Positions 17,101 to 23,952 of a DNA stretch of 24,122 nt are shown here, one piece after another. The DNA is from JADJLQ01 sp034439915 (GTDB lineage: Bacteria; Bacteroidota; Bacteroidia; Chitinophagales; Saprospiraceae). Each line of letters begins with the position of its first letter. Positions within the stretch are counted from its first letter, which is position 1. Below the pieces are notes generated by a model. The model was not told the origin of the DNA. It saw only the letters and a program-made list of their open reading frames with translations, and did not search any database. Both the position numbers and the translations under genes were made by a program. The stretch covers positions 1 through 24,122 of the forward strand of contig JAWXBI010000011.1 of the NCBI GenBank assembly GCA_034439915.1, in the 5' to 3' direction.

Positions 17101-19088
17101 TCCACCATCACCAGTTCTTTTAAGTCCACTTCTGCCTGACACGAATGGACTCCCACAAAAGCCCGATACACCAACCGATTGTCTCTGGGATCAAGGCCCC
17201 CTCCGTCCATAAACAGTGTCGGTGCCGTATGATCTGACAGTTCTATATTTTGTATCAATATTCTTTCTTCCCCACTGCACCAATCCGTGAGCCTCCATTG
17301 TCTCCTGATTTTAAAAGAGGATCCGTCCGTACATACGTCTATTATCTTATCTGTATAATTCAATGTTATTTTGCAAAAGGTAGACTTAAATGGATATTGA
17401 TTTACTGCCAACCACTCTTTATGGTATTGTCCATCTTCCCAAACCAATACACTGTCAAACAGATACGGCACTACCTTAAGGCCTGGCGAAAGACAGGACT
17501 CTTCACTGCCCAAACTGTCCTGGTGCTGCAATCGAAGCAACAGTTCCGGATCCGGATAATACTTATGGGCCGGATCTTTTGAAAAATTGATTTCTTCATA
17601 TTCCGACATCAACGCTTCTGCGTCTATGGATTTACAGATCATCCTGCATGTCAGCGTAATCTGGTCAGGAGCCAGCGTATGGTGTAGAGAATCTCGTTGT
17701 ATATATAAGGTATCGCTGCAGGTGGAGGTATTGCCCCAGGAATCCCTCACCCGAATGCTCCGGTTGATTCGGCCCAGTCCCAGCGGATTGTTACAACCAA
17801 AGTCTACATAGCTCAGCCTTTCAATTGCTGCTGTATTTTTGGATGAACAGTTATCGATGACCTGGGTGGTAATATCCAATAATTTGGAAAGCTGATAGCA
17901 GGATACCGATTGTGTCCCATGACAACCCGATACCGGTGGCGCTTTGTCCTCAACGGTGAGATATCCCCAACAGGAATTATCGCCTTCTTTTACGGTGTAA
18001 ATCAAGGTATGTCCCAGGTGCGAACGATCCACATCATTGCCGTATAATCGCGAGGTTCCAAAGGGATACGTAATATTCAAACCGAAGCCGAAAGTGGTGC
18101 ATGCCCTGTTTATGCCGCTCAATACCTGGTCCGGATTGATGACCATATAACAATCGTTCGGGGGCATGCTGATATTAACTTTGGATTTGCATACCAACTC
18201 GCAGGACACACATTCGGCGCCTTCCAGCAAAGTGATTACTACCAGCCCATTACCCGTTCGTATCCCATTTTCGCTTATTCCGTTTTTCAGCGTATCATAA
18301 CCTATCATCCCAGACATAGCGGATCCTCCCCCTCCGCCTGCTCCGTAGGCGCTTCCTCCTCCAAACCATCCCCCGCCGCCGCCGCTAATGTGAAATTGGG
18401 GATTCCCTATATTGCCCGCATGGCCTCCCTGACCCCAGGTACCCGCTTCTCCTGCAAACCCAGCTGATCCAGGGGTGATAGCCGTACCTCCTCCGCCACC
18501 CGGGCTCCAGTCATATAAACTTATTCCATCTCCTCCCATCGGTCCTCCTCCGGAACCTCCGGTGCCTGTATTGATGGGACAGCCCGTATTGCCCCCACCG
18601 CCGCCTCCGGCTACTATGATCCTCGAATCCAAATCATTTAATATACTCCTTAGGTCGGTGGCTCCGCCTCCTCCCGCTCCATATCTCCCTCCGTCTCCTC
18701 CTCCGTTATATCCCCCATCAAATGTTCCATTCGTCCCCACTCTTCCCTGCCCACCTACCAGGATATACAACACCTGACCGTTTCCTACATTGAGTTCTCC
18801 AACCGTATAACCTCCCAAACCACCATCCGGTTGGATGGTCCGCAAACAATCCATGGAATTTCCTCCCTGTGCTCCCCATACTTCTATCTTTACACGAGTC
18901 ACACAACTCGGCACCGTCCACGACTGTACCCTCCCTGTATATTGAAAACTGATCGATGGTTGGCTTTCCAGATCTGAAGTGAATGTGAAAAACACCATTG
19001 ACAGGATTATCCCCTGGATCCTGACGGAATTATAGCATGAAAATGTATTGCATAGATTTCTATTTTGGACAGTCAAATGCATCTTCAA
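14124..19088 (-). CDS. Large secreted glycine-rich multidomain protein with T9SS sorting domain
   Basis: 1654 residues. A signal segment (to about residue 43) precedes a glycine-rich domain (about 44-285) with 'VTRVKIEVWGAQGG', runs of GGGGGG and 'RIIVAGGGGG', like the glycine-rich domain of ALK-type receptors and many Bacteroidota surface proteins. The long middle has several cysteine-containing Ig/HYR-like segments opening 'DKTAP', 'DETPPEL' or 'DKTGPVAENP', and near the end 'VTIWARDLDAGSYDNCT'. The tail (about 1568-1654) is a T9SS type A sorting domain: 'LLQNYPNPFHSSTWIEF', 'DLTGRSIWQ', 'GPGVYYYTL' and a basic end. It is the first gene of the six-gene cluster, with an AT-rich region upstream. 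Near the 3' end an A8 run (plus-strand T8 at about 14139-14146) encodes 'KKM' in the sorting domain. The function is not known; export to the cell surface is well supported. Confidence 0.87.
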   Translation of the reverse strand: MKMHLTVQNRNLCNTFSCYNSVRIQGIILSMVFFTFTSDLESQPSISFQYTGRVQSWTVPSCVTRVKIEVWGAQGGNSMDCLRTIQPDGGLGGYTVGELNVGNGQVLYILVGGQGRVGTNGTFDGGYNGGGDGGRYGAGGGGATDLRSILNDLDSRIIVAGGGGGGNTGCPINTGTGGSGGGPMGGDGISLYDWSPGGGGGTAITPGSAGFAGEAGTWGQGGHAGNIGNPQFHISGGGGGWFGGGSAYGAGGGGGSAMSGMIGYDTLKNGISENGIRTGNGLVVITLLEGAECVSCELVCKSKVNISMPPNDCYMVINPDQVLSGINRACTTFGFGLNITYPFGTSRLYGNDVDRSHLGHTLIYTVKEGDNSCWGYLTVEDKAPPVSGCHGTQSVSCYQLSKLLDITTQVIDNCSSKNTAAIERLSYVDFGCNNPLGLGRINRSIRVRDSWGNTSTCSDTLYIQRDSLHHTLAPDQITLTCRMICKSIDAEALMSEYEEINFSKDPAHKYYPDPELLLRLQHQDSLGSEESCLSPGLKVVPYLFDSVLVWEDGQYHKEWLAVNQYPFKSTFCKITLNYTDKIIDVCTDGSSFKIRRQWRLTDWCSGEERILIQNIELSDHTAPTLFMDGGGLDPRDNRLVYRAFVGVHSCQAEVDLKELVMVDCSPNIKQSYTASYTTITHPGTIIIKQGSLPGKLLLPATNGVYGVQCHRVDVRVVDGCLNRYDTVITVCVVDETPPELVLDGPTRLTVDPATCWSRVYAKDLDNGSRDNCCDVLHFAIANLDSVNSARQYVYNAIIAQCGIKDYLDSREYYDFYIEDYIASYIFKDYLDLSACKEYQIVVRVWEACGIPRYDPHIWPCSEHQWFLYNAGYPRSHYRADHNLNFGYSIHADYTKFNAPKDCNWRYPLVFCDPLLSEWFAVAGLDDFSPAYIGAGAAELCNFEFYWPRLGLMGSSLNGTNGNPPGNTCSRMLWKDGMVRVTVDDKTGPVAENPQDIFWYCDNVSSTPSNQYEYAQCSDESYEKDNAKDHTWSDGNQAAYHEIECLKENDGDLGDAVDPVGKPLGWYGGIIYGHTHEDVHGDPVPCETIPGTWAPVYCHSWLCLDAYDQAVSIDPETAFSRPVFHTGPPGAEEAGPGRFWIWDNCSVDTAGLTVTDSGVTDQCGNGWLLRTWTLKDVCGNAVSVDQKIVTRHRSDFEAIFPEDIVSNCGNHQLLTPEHIGKPEILDDACELVGAIYTDEIYDIVPDACYKIIRTWRLVDWCKFDATIPNAVKRDPDVLVDDRLIADTTHRPCVYRHIKDNGDGVIIYVQVIKVIDTIAPTQSCRDTTICVYDEQCQSPSTLINFTGSDQCTPADQLSYRWEMDENPAPADLSEKRYNKTSINKKSKAGVTNLDELPLPGKSLVHVIVSDRCGNEDTCAFILTVNDCKKPTPYCYNGIATLVMPSVGSVTIWARDLDAGSYDNCTIKSKLTFSFGTDPTAIKKEFTCLDIPNGRSASIPLDIYVWDESGQYDFCKTYILLQDGSGDGCPDLISIKNKSKIKVPLSVTLVKIEGQGGLGEINELKTSARQSGLVLLQNYPNPFHSSTWIEFRVSQTESYKIIISDLTGRSIWQQEGIGKSGLNQVEVLGSELRGPGVYYYTLETPSTLTTKKMIHTQ
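18215..18960 (-). other. ALK-like glycine-rich domain coding segment
   Basis: This part of the large secreted protein encodes about 245 residues with very high glycine content and interspersed 'GGYNGGGDGGRYGAGGGGATDLR' type blocks, divided here by short polar segments. The C-rich plus strand produces a proline-rich antisense frame at 18475-18777, which is a compositional shadow. Similarity to the ALK/LTK glycine-rich domain is from recall of that family's 'YGAGGGGATD' and 'VAGGGGG' motifs. Confidence 0.6.
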
Positions 19089-19120
19089 TACAGATTAAAA
19101 TAAATTGGTGAGCATTAAAT

Positions 19121-19147
19121 GTAGAAAATAAAATAGATAATTTCTAC
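19121..19147. repeat. Inverted repeat at the candidate transcription start
   Basis: Seven-base arms GTAGAAA (19121-19127) and TTTCTAC (19141-19147) flank 13 bases. The repeat touches the candidate -7 box and spans the expected start site, so it could be an operator or a leader hairpin. In DNA this AT-rich, a 7-bp dyad can occur by chance. Confidence 0.3.
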
Positions 19148-19154
19148 AAAAATA
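19147..19154 (-). promoter_or_regulatory. Candidate Bacteroidota -7 box (TATTTTTG)
   Basis: Read on the minus strand this is TATTTTTG, an exact match to the Bacteroidota -7 consensus TAnnTTTG, placing a start site near 19140 and a 5' leader of about 50 nt before the 1654-residue protein. No clear -33 TTTG lies 19-21 bases upstream, and such matches are frequent in AT-rich DNA, so this is only a candidate. Confidence 0.3.
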
Positions 19155-19310
19155 AAATATACATTAAATTAAATATAAATATATAATAGCCTCAATATCA
19201 TATACATTTAAATAATTAGTATATAAAATTTAGTATGGATAACGTGATAACAGATCAGTTAATTTTAAATATTAATTGAAAAAAAATTCGGTATCTGGAA
19301 AAAAAAATAA

Positions 19311-19559
19311 CTAATGACTTACATCCCAGGGCATCCGTTGAAAATCGACTTTAATTTCCTCGAACACTTTTCCATCCAGGCTGGCGATCAGGGATAGTTC
19401 CAGTTGATTTTTCCCTTTAAATTTAATATTTATTTTTTCGACGAATTTTTTCTTCTGCTGCATTTCACCTGCCGTCAAAAAAAAATGGTCTTCAGAAATC
19501 CAATGCCCCAGGTGTTCATGAGCCGTTCCAAAATTGTCTACACTAAACCGGTCAAAAGG
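19311..19559 (-). pseudogene. C-terminal remnant of an unrecognised gene
   Basis: An 82-codon frame ends in TAG at 19311 and is open up to a TAA at 19560-19562, with no start codon in the first part. It reads like genuine protein: 'DRFSVDNFGTAHEHLGHW', 'EDHFFLTAGEMQQKKKF', 'KINIKFKG', 'LSLIASLDGKVFEEIKV', ending 'RMPWDVSH'. The first internal ATG would yield only 52 residues. The frame stops exactly where TTAAAGGG-type repeats begin, so the upstream part of the gene was probably replaced or deleted there. I do not recognise the family. The alternating strand pattern suggests the last domain of a beta-rich protein. Confidence 0.5.
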
Positions 19560-19580
19560 TTAAAGGGTTAAAGGGGCGAA
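19555..19580. repeat. Short TTAAAGGG repeat next to the 8-bp array
   Basis: Two copies of TTAAAGGG follow a partial AAAAGG, also with 8-base spacing. They join the larger CCTCTTCR array on one side and the truncated reading frame on the other. Confidence 0.6.
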
Positions 19581-19668
19581 CCTCTTCGCCTCTTCACCTC
19601 TTCGCCTCTTCACCTTTTCGCCTCTTCACCTTTTCACCTCTTCACCTTTTCACCTCTTCACCTCTTTT
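19581..19668. repeat. 8-bp tandem repeat array (CCTYTTCR), about 11 copies
   Basis: Ten consecutive octamers CCT(C/T)TTC(A/G) and an eleventh degenerate CCTCTTTT run in perfect 8-base register from 19581. Variants alternate non-randomly: CCTCTTCG with CCTCTTCA, then CCTTTTCA with CCTCTTCA. On the minus strand this is a run of AGGTGAAG/AGGTGAAA/AGGCGAAG. The array begins at the stop codon of the beta-barrel protein (TGA at 19668-19670). It encodes nothing I can support. Similar purine-rich octamer arrays occur between genes in other Bacteroidota (recall). Confidence 0.85.
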
Positions 19669-22601
19669 CAAAACAATGGCTGATACCGAGGTTTCCACAA
19701 CCGGTCATACGTGATGCCAACTCTTAACAGCATACTCATACCCGGTGATTCAGTCTCTTGTACTTTTCCTTTATAAAAGAAAAAATCTGCTGCTATCGAT
19801 AAAGAAAGTTCATCGATCAGTGGCACCAATAATTCGTGAACCATATTGTATCTCAATGCCAGATCGCGGTTGGTATCCTGATTTGATTTAAGAAAATATG
19901 TAGCGTCATTGCGCAATGAATAAATCAAATCCCCGCGTCCAAGAAAAAACCGCCCATCTGCCCTGGCTGTAAAACCAAATTGGGCTTTGTTTTGTCCAAA
20001 GTCCTGTTCCAGGATTGAAGCCAATTCGACATTCCTCCATATTTGGTGTGGTTTACGGGCGATCCCCACCACACCTCTTAGCGCTTGCTGGATTACATTT
20101 TTTTCCTGAGAAGCTGGGTTGATCGTAGGCGTAAACTCCGTATCGTATTGACTTCGAATGAACGGTTGAAATTTGCCTTTTGCTTTGTATCGATACGTCA
20201 GGTCCAGTTTGATATCATCCGCTGATTCCGTTATTTGCTGAACATTTTTGGAGATCTCCGCATTCTGTTTAGCATAGGCCAGGGACAATCCGAGATCGAG
20301 CGCGGATTTAAACCCATCCAAAGTTGCTTTAAATCGCCCGCTGGCACCGATCACCCAGGAATTATTTGCGGTGACGCGGCTTTCCGGCACGGAACCATAT
20401 CCATCGCTATTGAATTTACGATTGTAGGAAGTCCACAAAGTAGGGCGGTCAAAATCAAAAGTCAACAAAGGTTCAAATACCGGATCCGGCTTCAATCGTT
20501 CTGAAATAGCGTCCAGGTACTTTTTTTCCCCTTTATTGATCTTGCGGATCCGTTTTAGTTCGTCCAGCACAAAGGTGCGTAAGCCAAGCGGTTTGCCATC
20601 CTGATGATGAATTAACCTTCCATCTTCCCCAACTGTAAACGAACGTCGTATCCGTCGGGATTCCAGAAAATCAGCGGCTCTGATCCCTTCAAATATCACA
20701 TCCGTAGTAGCTACCCTGTAAAACGCTTCCGGATCTATCAATCTGCCCATAACCCTGGTATTGAACTGGTACCACGAGATCCCCAATGAGGGCAGTCCTG
20801 CAGCATGGGTTTGGGTGCGATTGGATTTGGGACGGGTCAATCCGCTGATGATCAGTTCACCCCGGATATCATCCGCCAGGATTTTCAACAAGGCACTTCC
20901 TTTAATATCACACAGGACGATTTGATCTTCACTCCATAACCAGGAGATAACTTCTTCTTCATGCAATTTGCCTATTAAAGGGGGGAAATAAGGAAATTTT
21001 CTAAGAATGGTTAATTCAGCCGGACCCGCATTGCGCAAGAGCCTGGCGACAAATTCTTCCCACATTTGTTGTGATACCCTGCCTTGAGCTGTGATCTGAT
21101 CAAACTTCTGGAGATCCGGGTTCTGCACGATCAGGTCGATAAATGCGGGAAACATGAGCTCCCCTCTGGGTTTTTTGATCAGCTCCTGCATAGAATTGAT
21201 CTTAGTCAGGATCACGGTATCCGGAAAGGTATGATCTGTAACCGGGATCAGAGAGTGGTTTATCTGATAGAGATGTTGATTGGAAAAATATAATTGCAAA
21301 TGACCAACACCTATTCCATTGGAAAATGACCGGGTTACCAAAGCCGGAGAACCCGGTTTGGAAATCTTCCCAATCCCGTCGTGTTTTATTTGAATGGTCT
21401 GATTTAGTGTTTCGGGGCTCCAGCGGTTATGCAAGTCCGCCGCAATAATATCTATGCCCGCTACGCTTTCGGCCAGGTCTGCATTGTCCCCCGGATCGAA
21501 ATTGGATAAGGCTATTATGACCTGGACCCCCGCTAAGCGTAATTTCTTCACCTCCGCCCTGGTGGTTTCCATCGTAGGAAGAAATCGGAAATCCGTCAGG
21601 CTGCCTTTAGTCAAATCGCCCTGGATAGTAGGGTCTACCAAACCGATAAATCCAATTTTGTATTGACCCCATTCTTCGATGATATGTCTAAGAAAAAGGG
21701 TGCTGTCTTTAACACTGAGGTTGGTAGCGAGGAATCGGATTTTAGGGAAACTTCTCTGGAGTTGTTTTAACGAATCAGCGCCCAGAGCCAACTCAAAATG
21801 GTATGGCACGGAGATAGTATAACCCAATTGATTTAATAAAGTAAAATCAATGCGTGCCCTTTGATATTCATCCATTCCAAAATTGCCGGTTCGTTGCCCC
21901 AGATCTGCCAGGATAGGCGGGTAAGCACTGGGCAGGCCTTGTTGAGTTTTTAACACGGTAGCCCTTACTGCCATTTCTCCGAGATTGACGGGCAATTCAA
22001 ACAACCGGCTATCCTCTCCCAAATCAATGCGATTGAACTCCCCCCTTGTCCATAGGCCGGGATGTGACGGCCAATGTGCTTCTTTTTCTTCAATGATAAA
22101 TGCTTCATCGCCATTTCGAATGGTGGTGAAATAAACGGTTACTTCTGTTTCCCTGAGATCCGGAAAATCAATCTTTTGCCGGGGGTTGCGCAATACCATT
22201 TCGAGCAGATCTCTCTTATTCCGATATGGATCCTGTAACAATAAAACATTTTGGGTCCGGAATGCCCTGATACGGGTCAACCTGGTAATGGAATCTTTTT
22301 TTGATATAATTCTGAAAAGTTCATTTCCCCGGGGTTCATCCGAAGGTAAAAATACTGTAAGCCCGGGGGCCCTCCAGCAAGCATGGCTTACCAGCTTAAA
22401 GGTTAATTTTTCTGTATTGGCTTGTTCGGTCAGGAGTTCGTGTTCGTCTTGTGAACGGAGTACCCCCAGGGCACCCAGGCTGCGGCCAGTATAGAGGATG
22501 GAGATGGTATTTGAATCATTTGTAATCTGTTCAGTTTTTTTCTGAGCCACCAATTGAGGTATAAAAAACGATATAACAATAATTACAAATAGAAATCGCA
22601 T
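19668..22601 (-). CDS. Secreted degenerate 5'-nucleotidase-like protein fused to an outer-membrane beta-barrel
   Basis: 977 residues. Residues 1-20 are a signal peptide ending 'LVAQ'. Residues about 33-450 follow the 5'-nucleotidase/metallophosphoesterase pattern, but the metal-binding motifs are altered: the 'ND.HG' site reads 'TGRSLG' (38-43), the 'GNHEFD' site reads 'PYHFEL' (266-271) before a conserved 'FP....LATNLS', the 'LSH' site reads 'LSN' (365-367), and 'GHTH' reads 'ADLH' (388-391) after 'GIDII'. Residues about 500-700 resemble the 5'-nucleotidase C-terminal domain ('VISWLWSEDQIVLCDIKG', 'YRVATTDVIFEG'). Residues about 735-977 alternate polar and hydrophobic residues like a beta-barrel and end in Phe, as outer-membrane barrels do. 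It probably sits in the outer membrane with a catalytically inactive binding module (inference). It stands apart from its neighbours. Confidence 0.75.
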   Translation of the reverse strand: MRFLFVIIVISFFIPQLVAQKKTEQITNDSNTISILYTGRSLGALGVLRSQDEHELLTEQANTEKLTFKLVSHACWRAPGLTVFLPSDEPRGNELFRIISKKDSITRLTRIRAFRTQNVLLLQDPYRNKRDLLEMVLRNPRQKIDFPDLRETEVTVYFTTIRNGDEAFIIEEKEAHWPSHPGLWTRGEFNRIDLGEDSRLFELPVNLGEMAVRATVLKTQQGLPSAYPPILADLGQRTGNFGMDEYQRARIDFTLLNQLGYTISVPYHFELALGADSLKQLQRSFPKIRFLATNLSVKDSTLFLRHIIEEWGQYKIGFIGLVDPTIQGDLTKGSLTDFRFLPTMETTRAEVKKLRLAGVQVIIALSNFDPGDNADLAESVAGIDIIAADLHNRWSPETLNQTIQIKHDGIGKISKPGSPALVTRSFSNGIGVGHLQLYFSNQHLYQINHSLIPVTDHTFPDTVILTKINSMQELIKKPRGELMFPAFIDLIVQNPDLQKFDQITAQGRVSQQMWEEFVARLLRNAGPAELTILRKFPYFPPLIGKLHEEEVISWLWSEDQIVLCDIKGSALLKILADDIRGELIISGLTRPKSNRTQTHAAGLPSLGISWYQFNTRVMGRLIDPEAFYRVATTDVIFEGIRAADFLESRRIRRSFTVGEDGRLIHHQDGKPLGLRTFVLDELKRIRKINKGEKKYLDAISERLKPDPVFEPLLTFDFDRPTLWTSYNRKFNSDGYGSVPESRVTANNSWVIGASGRFKATLDGFKSALDLGLSLAYAKQNAEISKNVQQITESADDIKLDLTYRYKAKGKFQPFIRSQYDTEFTPTINPASQEKNVIQQALRGVVGIARKPHQIWRNVELASILEQDFGQNKAQFGFTARADGRFFLGRGDLIYSLRNDATYFLKSNQDTNRDLALRYNMVHELLVPLIDELSLSIAADFFFYKGKVQETESPGMSMLLRVGITYDRLWKPRYQPLF

Positions 22602-22747
22602 GAGTCTAAATGGTACTGAGCTGATAAAGGAATAATGCGGAGCTAAAACTATAAAATAAAGTGCGGAAGGGGGCTGAAATAGTTGGATGGTTTTGTGGTT
22701 TTAACTACTCGTAAATTTAGTTGCATCCGTCAAGCCAGCTGATTGCA
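22602..22747. other. Intergenic region before the beta-barrel fusion gene
   Basis: About 146 bases between the hsdR remnant and the fusion gene, with no coding frame I can support. A weak minus-strand match to the -7 box (TAGTTTTA) lacks a partner -33 motif. No convincing terminator hairpin follows the hsdR remnant. Confidence 0.4.
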
Positions 22748-23284
22748 TCATGCTCTCAGTATTCTTTTTAATGTTTCCTGCATAGCCAGTTTAAAACTTT
22801 GGTCTTGGGATAACAATCGATACAAGTCCAATTCCGTCTTGCGTTGTTTACCCATCACGTCATCAAATATTTTGTTGAAAGCTATTTCCCTGTTTTGTAC
22901 ATCCGCATTATCCTGATATTTTTCTTTAAAGTCGGGATGGTCTTTCATTCTTTGAGCCAGGTTTACAAACTTTACGCGTTGTTCTTCCGGTGTGGCTTCC
23001 CAGCCCTGAAACCACCTTTCATTAAAACTTTTGATGATTAAATCCAACGGATCTTCTGTTTTTTCTCCTCCATGGGCACCCCGTGGATTTGGATTTTGCG
23101 GATCTACCTCGGTTTCAGAAGCGTCCAGTCCTATACTTGCATTCAATTTTACTCTTTCTAAACCATAAGTTGATAAGTCTACTGAATTTAATAATTCATC
23201 TAAAGAGTCCTGATCAGGGTCTTTGATAATCATTTTTGGAATCAAGAATTTCAAAAACCAAAATAACTTTTCCCAATTGACTAT
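22748..23284 (-). pseudogene. hsdR: Type I restriction endonuclease subunit R, C-terminal fragment
   Basis: About 175 codons matching the end of HsdR: 'NWEKLFWFLKFLIPK', 'LLNSVDLSTYGLERV', 'FNERWFQGWEATPEEQRVKF', 'NREIAFNKIFDDVMGKQRKTELDLYRLL' and 'LKRIL'. A complete HsdR has roughly 1000 residues, with the nuclease and the two helicase domains at the N-terminal side, all absent. The matching frame continues upstream of any ATG to about 23284, overlapping the end of the hsdM fragment in another frame. A TTG at 23254 or an ATG further in could in principle start translation, but neither is natural for this protein. The break is an internal deletion that joined hsdM to hsdR. The fragment cannot cut DNA and is probably inert. 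Confidence 0.85.
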
Positions 23285-23838
23285 TTCAATTCTTCGAAGA
23301 CATAACCCATGCCAAGATTAGATAAGGCATGCAATTTGCGTCCATCGGGGTCAGTTTTTTCAAATGGGGTAAGGTTGATTTTAGGGGAAGTAAATTTTTC
23401 AAGCACATTTAACAGCACATCCTTGGACGCCATATGTCGTACCTGACTTTTTAGCTTAAACTTTTCAATGATTTCTTTTACGTTTTTACTGAAGCCCTCG
23501 AGGTAATCTTCAAAATTAGCTTGCAGAATTTGTTGGTTGTTGGTCGCGGTATCGTGCAGTCGCTGCAGGGTCCATTCGCTGGTATTGTAAAACACATAAC
23601 CGGAGGCCTGGCTCAATCCATTGTCGTCCCATTCGGTAAATCGGGCTTCCTCCTTTTGGAAAGTGAGTTCTTCCATGACTTTGGCTTTGGTGGGTTCCAA
23701 TAAAGCATCCAACCGGCGCAGGACGACCATAGGGAGAATGACGTCGCGGTATTTTCCCCGGACATAGACATCGCGGAGACAATCATCGGCAATGGACCAG
23801 ATGAAGGAAACGAGTTTATTGTGGACGGCTTGATTCAT
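23281..23838 (-). pseudogene. hsdM: Type I modification methyltransferase subunit M, N-terminal fragment
   Basis: 185 codons from a normal start (MNQAVHNKLVSFIW), matching the N-terminal helical domain of HsdM: 'YRDVILPMVVLRRLDALLE' and 'SKNVKEIIEKF', ending 'LSNLGMGYVFEEL' followed by Lys and a stop. In intact HsdM (about 500 residues or more) the sequence continues after 'GYVFEEL' into the SAM-binding domain with 'DP.CGTGG' and 'NPPF/Y'; none of that is present. It is followed directly by the tail of hsdR in a shifted frame, so the two are the ends of one locus after a deletion of probably several kilobases. No methyltransferase activity is possible from this piece. Confidence 0.88.
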
Positions 23839-23952
23839 ACTTTAGAGGTAACTCAATTTTGAGACAATGATTAATTATTTGAGGTTAGTTCATTAAATGA
23901 AGGAAAAGGGAGGGGTATTCTGTGACTTTAAAAGTAAGCATAGTTCTCAATT
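23839..23952. other. Upstream region of the hsdM remnant
   Basis: About 110 bases between the palindrome array and the hsdM start. It holds a short dyad with arms CTCAA and TTGAG (23852-23863) just upstream of the start codon. No clear promoter motif is visible. Confidence 0.3.

Larger units (their letters stand above)
19089..19310. other. AT-rich intergenic region upstream of the surface-protein cluster
   Basis: About 220 bases, very AT-rich, with no credible coding frame on either strand. It separates the six-gene cluster from the repeat-bounded remnant to its right and is the obvious place for the cluster's promoter. Two A-runs (near 19279-19286 and 19300-19307) lie next to the remnant's stop codon; read on the minus strand they are T-runs, but no stem precedes them, so I do not call a terminator. 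Confidence 0.6.

Noticed and set aside
18475..18777. Proline-rich plus-strand reading frame
   Set aside because: It is the antisense of the glycine-rich domain; GGN codons read in reverse as proline codons.
19279..19310. Rho-independent terminator
   Set aside because: There are two homopolymer runs but no GC-rich stem in front of the T-run on the minus strand.
19668..22601. Active 5'-nucleotidase (UshA-type)
   Set aside because: The fold pattern is recognisable, but the metal-binding motifs are altered, so I do not assign enzymatic activity.
22748..23838. Functional type I restriction-modification system
   Set aside because: Only the N-terminal part of HsdM and the C-terminal part of HsdR remain; the SAM-binding, nuclease and helicase motifs are missing and there is no hsdS.
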